A DNA stretch of 64,000 bases, taken from assembly GCF_013106755.1 (NCBI RefSeq), contig NZ_WHPF01000020.1:1-64000 (forward strand). The letters are read 5' to 3'. The notes beneath the pieces were generated by a model, which was not told the DNA's origin, searched no databases, and saw nothing but the letters and a program-made list of their open reading frames with translations. The stretch comes from Limnovirga soli. GTDB lineage: Bacteria; Bacteroidota; Bacteroidia; Chitinophagales; Chitinophagaceae. The position numbers were made by a program, and so were the translations under genes. This document shows positions 36,868-46,442 of this stretch, piece after piece (the first letter of the stretch is position 1; each line of letters opens with the position of its first letter).

Positions 36868-36883
36868 TGGATGGCTTTTTTTG
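36840..36883 (+). terminator. Terminator after lpdA
   Basis: The stem GCCATCCACA/TGTGGATGGC followed by seven T residues, about 45 bp after the lpdA stop. Its loop contains TACATTTG (36860-36867), a -7 box with TTG 18 nt upstream at 36839-36841, so the promoter of the next gene may be embedded in it. Confidence 0.85.
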
Positions 36884-36961
36884 CCAATTTATACATTGCT
36901 TGTTAACTGGCACAATTTTTTCAGTAGAAGCCATTCTATTTTCAATCAAAAACAAATGCAC

Positions 36962-38278
36962 ATGAAAAAAAGTCTAGCATTATTGCTGTTTACTTTAACA
37001 GCCTTTATCGGTTTTGCCCAAAGTCCTGTAAAACCAGCACATCTTGGCTTTAGCTTTGGATTTAATGATTTTGTAACTCCCCAGCAAATTAAAACCACTA
37101 CTTTCAAACAAACCATTAAAAGTGGCGATTGGGGTAGGGTATCTCAAAGAATGAACGAAGCATTCTCCGTTTATTACTGGAAAGGTTTAACCCAAAATCT
37201 GGATGTTTCAGGAACTTATACAGGTTCTTTTATACGTAAGATACCTTCCACTTTCCCAACACCAGCAGCAAATTATTTTCAATCTTTGGATTTATCTTTT
37301 CACGCCAAACTATTAAAGGAAACTGCTATAATTAACCCATTTGCCACTTTAGGTATTGGTGTTAACAACTACAAAAAATCATGGAATGCACAAATACCTA
37401 TGGGTTTTGGTTTGCAAATCAATCCTTTCGACAATCAAGCTTTAATTCTTATTCAGGCTGAGCACAAAGGCCAGATAAACCAAATTCAAACAAATCATCT
37501 GTTATATTCTGCAGGTGTTAATATACCATTGAGCAGGCCAAAAGAAGCGGCTAAATTTATCCCTCCCCCCCCACCACCACCAGCTCCAGCTGATACAGAT
37601 GGCGATGGTGTAATTGACGCAGAAGATGCATGCCCAACAGTTGCTGGCTTACCAGCACTAAAAGGCTGCCCGGATAAAGATGGTGATGCCATTGCAGATA
37701 AAGATGATAAATGCCCCGATGTTGCCGGCCTTGCCAAATATGGCGGTTGCCCAATACCTGATACTGATGGCGATGGCATAAATGATGAAATTGACAAATG
37801 CCCTAAGGTTGCCGGTTTGGCCAGATATGGCGGCTGCCCAATACCTGATACGGACAATGATGGTGTTAACGATGAAGCTGATAAATGCCCTAACGTTGCC
37901 GGACCAGCCGATAACAATGGTTGCCCAAGATTAGAGCAATATAATTTTAATTCTAAAAACGTACAGTTTGCTACAGGTAGCGCTACTTTATTACCAAAAG
38001 CTACAGTTGAATTAGACAAACTAGTTACAATTTTAAACGAGCATCCGGAAATTAAAGTTTCAATTGATGGTTATACCGATATTACAGGTAAACCCGCTAC
38101 CAACCTGGCTTTATCTGAAAAAAGAGCCAATGCTGCCAAAGCCTACCTGGTTAAAAAAGGTATTGCGGATAGCAGACTTTCTGCTGCCGGACATGGTATA
38201 GAAAACCCAATTGCCGATAACAAAACTGCCGCAGGGAGGGCTGAAAACAGAAGAGTAGAATTTAAAGCATTGCAATAA
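36962..38278 (+). CDS. OmpA-family outer membrane protein with TSP3 repeats
   Basis: From the ATG at 36962 the protein has 438 residues with a signal peptide (MKKSLALLLFTLTAFIGFAQ). The N-terminal about 180 residues resemble a membrane beta-barrel. A proline run, then four calcium-binding thrombospondin type 3 repeats (DTDGDGV, KDGDAIADKDDKCP, DTDGDGIND, DTDNDGVND) follow, and a C-terminal OmpA domain with NLALSEKRANAAKAYL that binds peptidoglycan. It likely links the outer membrane to the cell wall. An upstream in-frame ATG at 36881 would destroy the signal peptide. Confidence 0.93.
   Translation: MKKSLALLLFTLTAFIGFAQSPVKPAHLGFSFGFNDFVTPQQIKTTTFKQTIKSGDWGRVSQRMNEAFSVYYWKGLTQNLDVSGTYTGSFIRKIPSTFPTPAANYFQSLDLSFHAKLLKETAIINPFATLGIGVNNYKKSWNAQIPMGFGLQINPFDNQALILIQAEHKGQINQIQTNHLLYSAGVNIPLSRPKEAAKFIPPPPPPPAPADTDGDGVIDAEDACPTVAGLPALKGCPDKDGDAIADKDDKCPDVAGLAKYGGCPIPDTDGDGINDEIDKCPKVAGLARYGGCPIPDTDNDGVNDEADKCPNVAGPADNNGCPRLEQYNFNSKNVQFATGSATLLPKATVELDKLVTILNEHPEIKVSIDGYTDITGKPATNLALSEKRANAAKAYLVKKGIADSRLSAAGHGIENPIADNKTAAGRAENRRVEFKALQ
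37597..37925 (+). repeat. Tandem repeats coding TSP3 calcium-binding units
   Basis: Four repeats of about 80-93 bp inside the OmpA-family gene. The two units around 37720-37910 are the most alike at the DNA level, each reading CP..VAGLA+YGGCPIPDTD. This suggests recent duplication of one unit. Confidence 0.75.
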
Positions 38279-38302
38279 CCATTGCACTACAAATACAAAA
38301 AC

Positions 38303-38329
38303 TGCCCCGCCAAAAGCGGGGTATTTTTT
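38303..38329 (+). terminator. Terminator after the OmpA-family gene
   Basis: The stem CCCCGC/GCGGGG with a 5-nt loop followed by TATTTTTTT, about 25 bp past the stop. Confidence 0.85.
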
Positions 38330-38400
38330 TGTACATACTTTAATTAATAAAGCAGTGCTTTTCTTTTATTGACCGCGCTATTCACAATATTGGAGCTATA

Positions 38401-38505
38401 CTTGCGTCGCACTCTTGTACGCCAGAATAAGATGCAGCTTTTTAAAAAAAGTATTGGCTGTAAAAAGTAGACCCATGTTCCCAAAGCACAAGTGTGCGAC
38501 GCAAG
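38401..38505. repeat. Dispersed inverted-repeat element, paired arms
   Basis: The left arm 38401-38420 (CTTGCGTCGCACTCTTGTAC) and right arm 38486-38505 (GCACAAGTGTGCGACGCAAG) face each other across 65 bp. It lies between two convergent genes. Confidence 0.88.
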
Positions 38506-38560
38506 AGAATTTGCGCAGTGGTATACAGCCGGGCTAACAATATAAAAACACCTGATTATC

Positions 38561-39283
38561 TTATAATACCCAATGAGATAAAATTATACCCGTGGCCACA
38601 GCAGCATTTAAAGACTCTGCCCCACCCACCCGTGGGATAGTTATTGCCTGCTGAATATGGGGCAACAAATAGGGTCTAATACCTTTTGATTCGTTGCCAA
38701 TAACCAAAACAGCTTCGCTTATTTTACCTGTAGACTGCAGGTTTACACCATTAAGCAAAGCACCGTATACAGGCACGACACAGTGTTGCAACCAATTGTC
38801 CGGCGCCGTATACCAGCAGTTAACCCTAATAATACTGCCCATGGTAGATTGTACAACTTTGGAATTATATATATCAACTGTATCGTTACTGGCAATAATT
38901 TGGTGTATGCCAAACCAATCTGCAATGCGGATAATAGTACCCATATTACCGGGATCTTGTATACCATCCAGTACAAGGGTGATGGTATTTTTGGCAAGAG
39001 GGAGTGCAATATTTTTTCTTTGTTGAACAATAGCCAATACTTTGTTTGGAGTTGCCAGATTGCTGATTTTTTCTAACTCAAATGTTTCAATAATATTGAT
39101 ATTGTTTATGGAGGCATTTTGCGCTTCCCAATCTGCCGTAGCATACAGCTGCTGAATATGGAAATTACTTTGTAATAATTCGTTAACAAGCTTCTCCCCT
39201 TCGGCTATAAACAATCCTTCGGCATCTCTTGTTTTTTTGTGGTATAAACTTTGGATATATTTGATTTCATTCTTAGTGATCAT
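38561..39283 (-). CDS. TrmH/SpoU-family RNA 2'-O-ribose methyltransferase
   Basis: From the ATG at 39283 the 240-residue protein has an N-terminal substrate-binding part (YHKKTRDAEGLFIAEGEKLVNELL) and the knotted SPOUT domain with its three motifs: NMGTIIRIADWFG, LVIGNESKGI, and IPRVGGAESLNAAVA. It methylates a 23S rRNA or tRNA ribose; the exact site cannot be told. The frame is open 26 codons further, but that would run into the divergent gene, whose start lies only 4 bp away. Confidence 0.9.
   Translation of the reverse strand: MITKNEIKYIQSLYHKKTRDAEGLFIAEGEKLVNELLQSNFHIQQLYATADWEAQNASINNINIIETFELEKISNLATPNKVLAIVQQRKNIALPLAKNTITLVLDGIQDPGNMGTIIRIADWFGIHQIIASNDTVDIYNSKVVQSTMGSIIRVNCWYTAPDNWLQHCVVPVYGALLNGVNLQSTGKISEAVLVIGNESKGIRPYLLPHIQQAITIPRVGGAESLNAAVATGIILSHWVL
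39256..39263 (+). promoter_or_regulatory. Possible -7 box of the Omp85-family gene
   Basis: TATATTTG, 24 nt before the ATG at 39288, lying inside the opposite gene. TTTG at 39236-39239 gives a 16-nt spacer, slightly short. Confidence 0.35.
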
Positions 39284-39287
39284 ACCT

Positions 39288-41708
39288 ATGCGATTTACCT
39301 TTTTATTTTTACGAACCCTGTATGTACTATTGGTATTAAGTTGCCTGCTGTTTTCGTGCACGGTTGTAAAAGATTACCCCGTTGGTAAACCTTTTGTATA
39401 CAACAACATCATCAATATTACCGGCAATTTAGATAAAGATGAGAAGAAAAGATTAACTAATGAACTTTCTACCTACTGGGATGATAGTTTATTTGCCCGC
39501 AAAGTGCAGCAATTTGGAGTTAGGTATGTTTTAAAAAAACCACCGGTATTTGATACAGCCAATATTTCGCGTACCAAATTATTTATGACGGGCTATCTTA
39601 ATACACAAGGCTATTATAATATCAAGTTCCCCGGGCTGGATTCCAGCTATCTCCCTTTTGATACGGTAGACAACCAAATAAGAACTACGATTACCATTAA
39701 TATAGACCCAGGAAAGAATACTATCATTGATTCTTTATCCTTCCACCTAAATAATGTGTATCTGGATAGCATATCGAATGACTTTAAAAAATATAGTATT
39801 ATAACACCGGGTAAAACGCCTTTTTCAAAACAGGTAATAGCCAATGAATTGGATAGATTGGTGGCATTATACCGGCAAAAAGGCTATTTTCTTATTAGCC
39901 GCGAAAACCTGATAGCCGAAGTTGACACTACAGATTTATCATTACTGGCTATTACATTAGACCCTTTTGAACAAGCCCAAAAAATTGCCCAGGCCGCAGA
40001 GAAAAGAAAACAAAACCCAACCAGCATTGTGGATATACAATCCAGAATGGAGGCTGATAGCAGCTTAGCTTTGGCCGATTCTATTTATTTTTTACAATAC
40101 CATGTTGGCCATATTTATTATTACCCCGAAACAGAACGCTATGGCCTATTGGGCAACCCTGATAGCCTGATTACCCATAGTAACCAGTTAACTCAAACAG
40201 ACATAGAGAATTACAGTGTTTTATACAAAAAAAAATTGTTTAGAAGTCAGGTGTTATCAGAGCATACATTTCAACCATTTGGCGCATTGTATAATGAAGA
40301 AAGTTTTTATAAAACCCTTAATAATTTTAACCAAATGGGCGCATGGGAAAGGGTAGATTATAGAACCATTGTGCACAACGATACGGTTGACTTTCATTAT
40401 TTTCTTACACCTGCAAAAAAGCAAACCATTAGTTTTAATCTGGAAGCCAGCCGCAATACCGGAGACTTTTTAAGCTCGGGTAATTTAATTGGATTAGCAT
40501 TAAATACCACCTATATCAACAGAAACGTATGGCATAGGGCCATACAATCTACCACCGCATTAAGCAATGGGGTAGAGTTTAATTTTTCCCAAAACAATTC
40601 CTTATTACAAACTATACAAAGTTCATTAACGCATACCTATACTTTCCCCCGGATAATTACCCCATTTAAAATTAAACAAAGCGGTAAAACAGATGCGCTT
40701 AAAACCCAATTATCGTTAAGTGCAGCTTATTCTGAAAGAAAAGATTATTTCAGAATAAGATCGTTTGTAACAGGCTGGGGATATTCCTGGCGCAAAAAAA
40801 ATGTATTATGGCAATACCGCCCATTAAACATTGAACTGTATTCCTTAGATAAATTGCCCTTGCTGGATAGTGCTATTCTGGTTAATCCATTTCTTAAAAC
40901 ATCTTTTAATACTGGTTCAATTGTTAGTCAGCAGTTAAGTTTTAGTTTAACTTATAACGATAAACATAAAAGCAGCAATTCCAATTTGATAAGGGTTTCA
41001 CTGGAAGAATCCGGCGCACTGCTTGGCAGATTCAGTGCCTTTCGTGATAATATTTACCAATACATAAAACTGGAAGCAGAATACCGCAAATTAATTTCGC
41101 GAAAAAAATCAGCCATTGCTTTAAGGGCTATGGGCGGCATTGGGTATAATTATGGCAGTGCCGATAAATTTGGCAATACCCTACCCTTTTATAAACAGTT
41201 TATTGCCGGCGGCCCAAACAGCATGCGTGCCTGGGGCTTACGACTGCTGGGCTTGGGCTCTTCGCTGGTGAGTGACACTTCCTCAAGCTTTAGGGATAGA
41301 TATGGCGATATGCAACTGGAAGCAAATGCTGAATACAGGTTTACCCTGGCACAATTTAGCAGCGTAAAAATTGGGGGTGCCTTATTTACTGATATTGGTA
41401 ACCTGTGGAATTTACATGAAGATGCGCTGGCGCCGGGCAGTAAATTTTCCTTAGCCAATTTGGGTAAAGACCTCGCCATTGGTGTGGGTACGGGTATAAG
41501 ATTTGATTTTAGTTATTTTCTTATTCGGGTAGACATGGGCTTTAAGCTAAAAGACCCTGTACGCTCCGCCAATAATGGCTGGTTAAACATTGCAGATTTT
41601 ACCTGGAAAAACTACGAATACAGTGTAAAAAATCCCACCACAGGCAAATACTCTCCGCCAACACGAAACAATTATGCCATACAATTAGGTATTGGTATGC
41701 CTTTCTAA
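39288..41708 (+). CDS. BamA/TamA (Omp85)-family outer membrane lipoprotein
   Basis: The 806-residue protein opens with a hydrophobic signal ending in a lipobox (LLFSC), then POTRA-like periplasmic repeats, then a C-terminal 16-strand Omp85 barrel with the conserved GGPNSMRAWGLRLLG element (usual: GGxxSlRGY/W) and the terminal strand ending in F. A lipid anchor on an Omp85 protein is a form I know from Bacteroidota. It may insert or translocate outer membrane proteins or lipids. It is not certain that this is the essential BamA. The stop overlaps truB by 4 bp. Confidence 0.85.
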   Translation: MRFTFLFLRTLYVLLVLSCLLFSCTVVKDYPVGKPFVYNNIINITGNLDKDEKKRLTNELSTYWDDSLFARKVQQFGVRYVLKKPPVFDTANISRTKLFMTGYLNTQGYYNIKFPGLDSSYLPFDTVDNQIRTTITINIDPGKNTIIDSLSFHLNNVYLDSISNDFKKYSIITPGKTPFSKQVIANELDRLVALYRQKGYFLISRENLIAEVDTTDLSLLAITLDPFEQAQKIAQAAEKRKQNPTSIVDIQSRMEADSSLALADSIYFLQYHVGHIYYYPETERYGLLGNPDSLITHSNQLTQTDIENYSVLYKKKLFRSQVLSEHTFQPFGALYNEESFYKTLNNFNQMGAWERVDYRTIVHNDTVDFHYFLTPAKKQTISFNLEASRNTGDFLSSGNLIGLALNTTYINRNVWHRAIQSTTALSNGVEFNFSQNNSLLQTIQSSLTHTYTFPRIITPFKIKQSGKTDALKTQLSLSAAYSERKDYFRIRSFVTGWGYSWRKKNVLWQYRPLNIELYSLDKLPLLDSAILVNPFLKTSFNTGSIVSQQLSFSLTYNDKHKSSNSNLIRVSLEESGALLGRFSAFRDNIYQYIKLEAEYRKLISRKKSAIALRAMGGIGYNYGSADKFGNTLPFYKQFIAGGPNSMRAWGLRLLGLGSSLVSDTSSSFRDRYGDMQLEANAEYRFTLAQFSSVKIGGALFTDIGNLWNLHEDALAPGSKFSLANLGKDLAIGVGTGIRFDFSYFLIRVDMGFKLKDPVRSANNGWLNIADFTWKNYEYSVKNPTTGKYSPPTRNNYAIQLGIGMPF

Positions 41709-42412
41709 ATTGCCGATTTAAGCGCCTGTATCCTTGTTTCAAAACCTTCCAGTGTTTGGGCAGCGGCAATATTAAAATGGCCAATTCGGGTGCGGCAAAG
41801 GCTGCTTAAATAGGCGCCTGTGCCTAAAGCATTACCAAAATCAAAAGCAAGGCTGCGTATATAAGTACCTGTTGAGCAAATCACTCTAAAGCCTATAACA
41901 GGTAATTCAATGGAAGTAATTTCAAATGCGGCAATGGTTACTGCCCTTGGCTCTGCTACAAAGCTTTCGCCTTTGCGGGCCATTTCGTAAAAGCGTTTAC
42001 CATCTTTTTTAATGGCAGAATGTGCCGGTGGCACCTGTAAAATATTTCCTATGAACCGTTTAGTGGCAGCTTCAAGATCTTGTTGGGTAATGTGTATAAA
42101 AGGTTTAAATGCTTCCGGTTCGCTTTCTAAATCGTAGGTTGGGGTTATAGCACCCAGCGTAAAGTGGCCGGTATACTCTTTTTCCATACCCATGTATTCA
42201 TTAATTTTTTTGGTAAACTTACCAGTGCAAACAATAAGTAATCCCGTTGCCAGCGGGTCTAAAGTGCCGGCATGCCCTACTTTATTTACACCGGTTAAAA
42301 TACGCACTTTCTTTACGGCATCAAACGATGTCCAGCGCAGTGGTTTATTTATCAAAACCATTTGCCCTTCCAGATAAGGCTGCATGGCGCTATGAATTGG
42401 CTTTTGTTTCAT
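41705..42412 (-). CDS. truB: tRNA pseudouridine(55) synthase TruB
   Basis: This makes pseudouridine 55 in the T loop of tRNA. The 235-residue protein has LINKPLRWTSFDAVKKVR, the catalytic GHAGTLDPLATGLL (Asp nucleophile), and KEYTGHFTLGAITPTYDLESE. The C-terminal part is short, as in non-PUA TruB forms. It converges on the Omp85 gene with a 4-bp overlap of stops. Confidence 0.95.
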   Translation of the reverse strand: MKQKPIHSAMQPYLEGQMVLINKPLRWTSFDAVKKVRILTGVNKVGHAGTLDPLATGLLIVCTGKFTKKINEYMGMEKEYTGHFTLGAITPTYDLESEPEAFKPFIHITQQDLEAATKRFIGNILQVPPAHSAIKKDGKRFYEMARKGESFVAEPRAVTIAAFEITSIELPVIGFRVICSTGTYIRSLAFDFGNALGTGAYLSSLCRTRIGHFNIAAAQTLEGFETRIQALKSAI

Positions 42413-42523
42413 ATATAAGGGCGCAAAGTTGCGGTAAAAATCATTAGCCAGCCAACAATTTATCTACTAGGCCAACCTGCATATTTTGTGTGGTATTTTT
42501 TGTAGTCAGCTGATGGATTAAGT

Positions 42524-42661
42524 ATTGGGCTTTACTTGCCACGCTCGGTTCAGGGTTCCAGCTTTGTGGCGGCAGGTAGAATACAGGGTATGGTTATTAT
42601 AAAAACAGTTTGCTGCATAGGGAACCGGGCGTACAAGAGTGCGACGCAAGTGATGCCCAAT
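42524..42661. repeat. Dispersed inverted-repeat element with variant left arm
   Basis: The left arm 42535-42558 is the second type (CTTGCCACGCTCGGTTCAGG and on), the right arm 42631-42650 is the common type (GTACAAGAGTGCGACGCAAG). The outer ATTGGGC (42524-42530) pairs with GCCCAAT (42655-42661). The inner parts of the arms no longer pair, so this copy is a chimera. Confidence 0.85.
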
Positions 42662-42688
42662 TAATAGATCTGGGCCGGGCTACAAAAA

Positions 42689-42716
42689 TAAAAGCCCCTT
42701 TTTACAGGGGCCTTTA
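42689..42716 (-). terminator. Terminator after the DsbA-like gene
   Basis: The stem GCCCCT/AGGGGC around 42694-42711 with A/T flanks. On the minus strand it is followed by TTTTATTTTTG. Confidence 0.8.
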
Positions 42717-42724
42717 TTTATATG

Positions 42725-43291
42725 TTAGGCTTTTTGTTTGGCTGGTTTTTTCTTAGCCGTTTTAAGCGCTGCATCAATTGATTTGCTTAAGGATTCTACG
42801 GTTGTTTCACCCTTATGCAGCTCGCCATTTATAAAAAAGGCGGGAACATCTTTTACACCGCGTTGCAGGCCTTCTTTAATATCGCCCTGCACCTGCCAGC
42901 CGTAAATAGCATTTACCAAATCATCAAGAAAATGCTTGTTTTGAATACCTGCTTCTCTTGAATGTAATTTTAAACTGGTAATACCCAGGTTACGGCGGTT
43001 AGCAAAAAGCACATTGTGCATTTCCCAAAACATACCAACCTGGCCTGCAGCAACAGATGACTCGGCTGCTTTTAAACTGCGTTGGTGAATAGAGGTTAAC
43101 GGAAAATGACGAAAATTGAACTTTATATCACCTTCGTACTTAATTAATAATTCTTTTACTACTTCGTTTGCATTTGCGCAAATTTCACTTTCGTACTCAC
43201 CAAATTCCATCAGGGTTACGGGAGCTTCCGGGTTGCCAACGAACATATCTCTAGGTTCTATGATCTCTACGATCTCTTTCTTAAATGCCAT
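42725..43291 (-). CDS. DsbA/thioredoxin_4-like protein with SxxC active site
   Basis: From the ATG at 43291 the 188-residue protein has the Thioredoxin_4 (DsbA-like) fold: VTLMEFGEYESEICANANEVVKELL, then FNFRHFPLTSIHQRSLKAAESSVAAGQVGMFWEMHNVLF, and the cis-Pro segment DVPAFFING. The active site is S-E-I-C (about 35-38), so the first, nucleophilic cysteine of CxxC is serine. There is no signal peptide, so it is cytoplasmic, unlike DsbA. A lysine-rich tail ends it. It is probably not a normal disulfide oxidase. Confidence 0.82.
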   Translation of the reverse strand: MAFKKEIVEIIEPRDMFVGNPEAPVTLMEFGEYESEICANANEVVKELLIKYEGDIKFNFRHFPLTSIHQRSLKAAESSVAAGQVGMFWEMHNVLFANRRNLGITSLKLHSREAGIQNKHFLDDLVNAIYGWQVQGDIKEGLQRGVKDVPAFFINGELHKGETTVESLSKSIDAALKTAKKKPAKQKA

Positions 43292-43473
43292 ACTTTTTCC
43301 TTTTTTACACCTTTGTACTTCTATACCAGTAACCAACTTCGGTTACAATACAGTGGTGAATTTTATTGATTAGTTTCTTTCAAATACACAAGATGTGTAA
43401 TATGAACAGAGCAATAATAGCGAATATAAATGACCTGACCGCATTTAGCTTTCTGAATGGTGTTTATCTGTTG

Positions 43474-46092
43474 TTAAATTGCTTCTTTTGTCATTTCAGC
43501 GGCTTCGTTTCTAAAAACCACTGTATTATCAAAAACATCTACCAGGATAGTCCCATTTTTATTGATATCGCCTGCCAGGATTTTTTTACTTAACTGATTA
43601 ATAATTTGCTTTTGAATAAGCCTTTTTAATGGCCTTGCACCAAACTGAGGGTCGTATCCATTCTCTACCAAATAGTCAATTGCATAATCGCTAAAAGTCA
43701 GTTTAATACCACTTTCTGCTACCAGATCTTTTAACAGGCTTAGCTGAATGGTAATAATGCCCCTTATTTCTTTACGCATTAATGGGTGGAACATAATAAT
43801 TTCATCTACCCGGTTTAAAAACTCTGGCCTAACTGTTTGGCGTAATAAAATCATTACATCGGTTTTGGCCTTTTCGGTTACCTCATCAGCATTATCTTCA
43901 TCCACATTTTCAAAGGCCTCTTGTATAATATGGCTGCCTATATTACTGGTCATAATAATGATAGTATTTTTAAAATTCACTACCCTTCCTTTATTATCGG
44001 TTAAGCGGCCATCGTCCAATACCTGCAGCAGAATATTCCACACATCGGGATGCGCTTTTTCAATTTCATCCAATAATACCACACTATATGGTTTACGGCG
44101 CACTGCTTCTGTAAGCTGGCCACCTTCGTCGTAACCCACATATCCCGGAGGTGCACCAACCAAACGGCTAACAGTATGTTTTTCCTGGTATTCGCTCATA
44201 TCTATACGCGTCATCATACTTTCATCATCAAAAAGATAGCCTGCTAATGCCTTGGCCAGTTCTGTTTTACCCACACCGGTGGTACCCAGAAAAATAAAGG
44301 AACCAATTGGCTTTTTAGGATCCTGCAATCCGGCACGGCTGCGTCGAATAGCATCTGCCACTGCTGTAATAGCTTCTTCCTGTCCTACCACTTTTTTATG
44401 TAATTCATCTTCCAGTTTAAGCAGTTTTTCCCTTTCGCCCTGTAACATTTTGGCTACGGGTATACCAGTTGCTTTGGCAATGCTTTGTGCTATATCTTCT
44501 GCATCAACTTCCTCTTTCATCATGCGCTTATCGCTAATATTATCCAGCTCAGCTGTTTGATCACTGATTAGTTTTTCCTGTTCTTTTATTTTACCATAAC
44601 GTATTTCTGCTACGGCGCCATAATCTCCATTTCTTTCTGCCTGATCGGCCTGCAACTTCAATTGTTCAATATGGGCTTTGGCATTTTGTACCTTTTCAAC
44701 AATTTCTTTCTCTGCCTGCCATTTAGCTTTATACGTATCGCGTTGTACTGATAAGTTGGCAATTTCTGTATTTAACTCCTTCAATTTTACTGCATCATTT
44801 TCTCTTTTAATGGCCTCACGTTCAATTTCCAGCTGCCTTATTTGTCTTTCCAGTTTATCCAGCTCCTCGGGCATAGAATTCATTTCCAGTCTTAACTTGG
44901 CGGCACTTTCATCAATAAGGTCAATGGCTTTATCCGGCAAAAAACGATCGGTAATATAGCGGCTGCTTAGTTCTACTGCGGCAATAATGGCATCGTCTTT
45001 TATTCTAACATGGTGGTGCGTTTCGTACCTGTCTTTTAAGCCACGCAAAATAGAAATCGCATCTTCAATAGAAGGTTCATCAATCATCACTTTTTGAAAA
45101 CGGCGTTCCAAAGCTTTATCTTTTTCAAAAAATTTCTGGTATTCGTTTAAAGTTGTTGCACCAATGGCCCTCAGCTCGCCACGGGCCAAAGCGGGTTTTA
45201 AAATATTGGCGGCATCCATTGCCCCATCGCCACCACCTGCGCCAACAAGCGTGTGTATTTCGTCGATAAACAATACTATTTCCCCATCGCTGTCGGCCAC
45301 TTCTTTTACCACACCTTTCAATCTTTCTTCAAATTCACCTTTATATTTGGCACCGGCAATAAGCTGGCCCATATCTAATGCATAGATAATTTTAGATTTC
45401 AGGTTTTCGGGAACATCGCCATTTACAATACGCATTGCTAGACCTTCTGCAATGGCAGTTTTACCAACACCTGGTTCGCCTACCAATATAGGGTTGTTTT
45501 TTGTACGGCGGGTTAAAATATGCAGTGTTCTGCGAATTTCTTCATCGCGGCCAATTACGGGATCCAGTTTACCATTGCGTGCCATTTCGTTTAAATTTTT
45601 GGCATACTTGTTTAAGGTATTAAACTGGGTTTCCTGAGTTTGGCTTTTAACGGTTTCGCCCTTGCGTAATTCTTTGATGGCAGCTACAAGTCCCTTTTCC
45701 GTTAATCCGGCATCCTTCAGCATTTTTGCTGTACCGTCATTGCCTTGTACAATAGCCAGCAGTAAATGCTCCGGCGTAATAAATTCATCGCCAAATGTTT
45801 TTAAAACTGCGCCTGCCCTTAGCATTACACTATTGGCATCCCGGCCCATAGCCTGGGCAGGTTCGCTGGTGGTTTTTGGCAATTTTTGCAAAGCTTCGGC
45901 CAGCTTAGCTTCTACCAGATTAATGGTTACATTATTTTTCTTTAGCAAAAATTCAATTAAAGAATCGTCCTGATGCAATAAAGACTGCAACAGATGTTCT
46001 GTTTCTATATTTGGGTTTTGCGCATTAAATGCCAGTTGCTGTGCCTGTTGCACGGTTTCGGCAGCTTTAATGGTGAAATTATTCAGGTTCAT
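43474..46092 (-). CDS. clpB: ATP-dependent disaggregase ClpB
   Basis: ClpB rescues aggregated proteins together with DnaK. The 872-residue protein has the N-domain repeats ([24 protein letters not shown]), the first AAA domain with [10 protein letters not shown] (about 207-216), a full coiled-coil middle domain, and the second AAA domain with [14 protein letters not shown]. The middle domain identifies ClpB over ClpA or ClpC. No CIRCE-like repeat is visible upstream. Confidence 0.97.
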   Translation of the reverse strand: MNLNNFTIKAAETVQQAQQLAFNAQNPNIETEHLLQSLLHQDDSLIEFLLKKNNVTINLVEAKLAEALQKLPKTTSEPAQAMGRDANSVMLRAGAVLKTFGDEFITPEHLLLAIVQGNDGTAKMLKDAGLTEKGLVAAIKELRKGETVKSQTQETQFNTLNKYAKNLNEMARNGKLDPVIGRDEEIRRTLHILTRRTKNNPILVGEPGVGKTAIAEGLAMRIVNGDVPENLKSKIIYALDMGQLIAGAKYKGEFEERLKGVVKEVADSDGEIVLFIDEIHTLVGAGGGDGAMDAANILKPALARGELRAIGATTLNEYQKFFEKDKALERRFQKVMIDEPSIEDAISILRGLKDRYETHHHVRIKDDAIIAAVELSSRYITDRFLPDKAIDLIDESAAKLRLEMNSMPEELDKLERQIRQLEIEREAIKRENDAVKLKELNTEIANLSVQRDTYKAKWQAEKEIVEKVQNAKAHIEQLKLQADQAERNGDYGAVAEIRYGKIKEQEKLISDQTAELDNISDKRMMKEEVDAEDIAQSIAKATGIPVAKMLQGEREKLLKLEDELHKKVVGQEEAITAVADAIRRSRAGLQDPKKPIGSFIFLGTTGVGKTELAKALAGYLFDDESMMTRIDMSEYQEKHTVSRLVGAPPGYVGYDEGGQLTEAVRRKPYSVVLLDEIEKAHPDVWNILLQVLDDGRLTDNKGRVVNFKNTIIIMTSNIGSHIIQEAFENVDEDNADEVTEKAKTDVMILLRQTVRPEFLNRVDEIIMFHPLMRKEIRGIITIQLSLLKDLVAESGIKLTFSDYAIDYLVENGYDPQFGARPLKRLIQKQIINQLSKKILAGDINKNGTILVDVFDNTVVFRNEAAEMTKEAI

Positions 46093-46190
46093 ATTATTAA
46101 TTTTTTATAGTTGTTTAATGTGTTTTATAATTGTTTTGGATTGTTTTCAATTAATTCTGTTTGCCCATCTTTCAGCAAAATAGCATCCCA

Positions 46191-46306
46191 CTTGCGTCGC
46201 ACTCTTGTACTGCAGTTATATTGCAGCAGTAAAAAGCCTGTTTTCATATTCACCACCAGTTTTTTTGGCCCAATAAAGTGCCGAACGTACAAGTGAGTGA
46301 CACAAC
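46191..46306. repeat. Dispersed inverted-repeat element with two arm types
   Basis: The left arm 46191-46210 is the common CTTGCGTCGCACTCTTGTAC. The right arm 46287-46306 is the variant GTACAAGTGAGTGACACAAC. The interior repeats GCAG blocks (TGCAGTTATATTGCAGCAG). It lies between the divergent clpB and serine hydrolase genes and fills most of their 350-bp gap. Confidence 0.88.
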
Positions 46307-46442
46307 GGAAGCTGCATAGTAGTAATTCTGCTGGCTACATACGGCATTGTAAAATTTCCTTTATGAATAGATTTAACTACCGGCAAATACAATGCTGAGA
46401 AATGTAAACCGTTTATGAAATAACTTTAAACATTGAGAGCAA

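Noticed and set aside
36881-36961. Upstream start for the OmpA-family protein
   Set aside because: It would bury the signal peptide and begins within the lpdA terminator hairpin.
46093-46190. CIRCE or heat-shock operator upstream of clpB
   Set aside because: No TTAGCACTC-N9-GAGTGCTAA-like palindrome was found; the palindromic signal nearby is the dispersed repeat.
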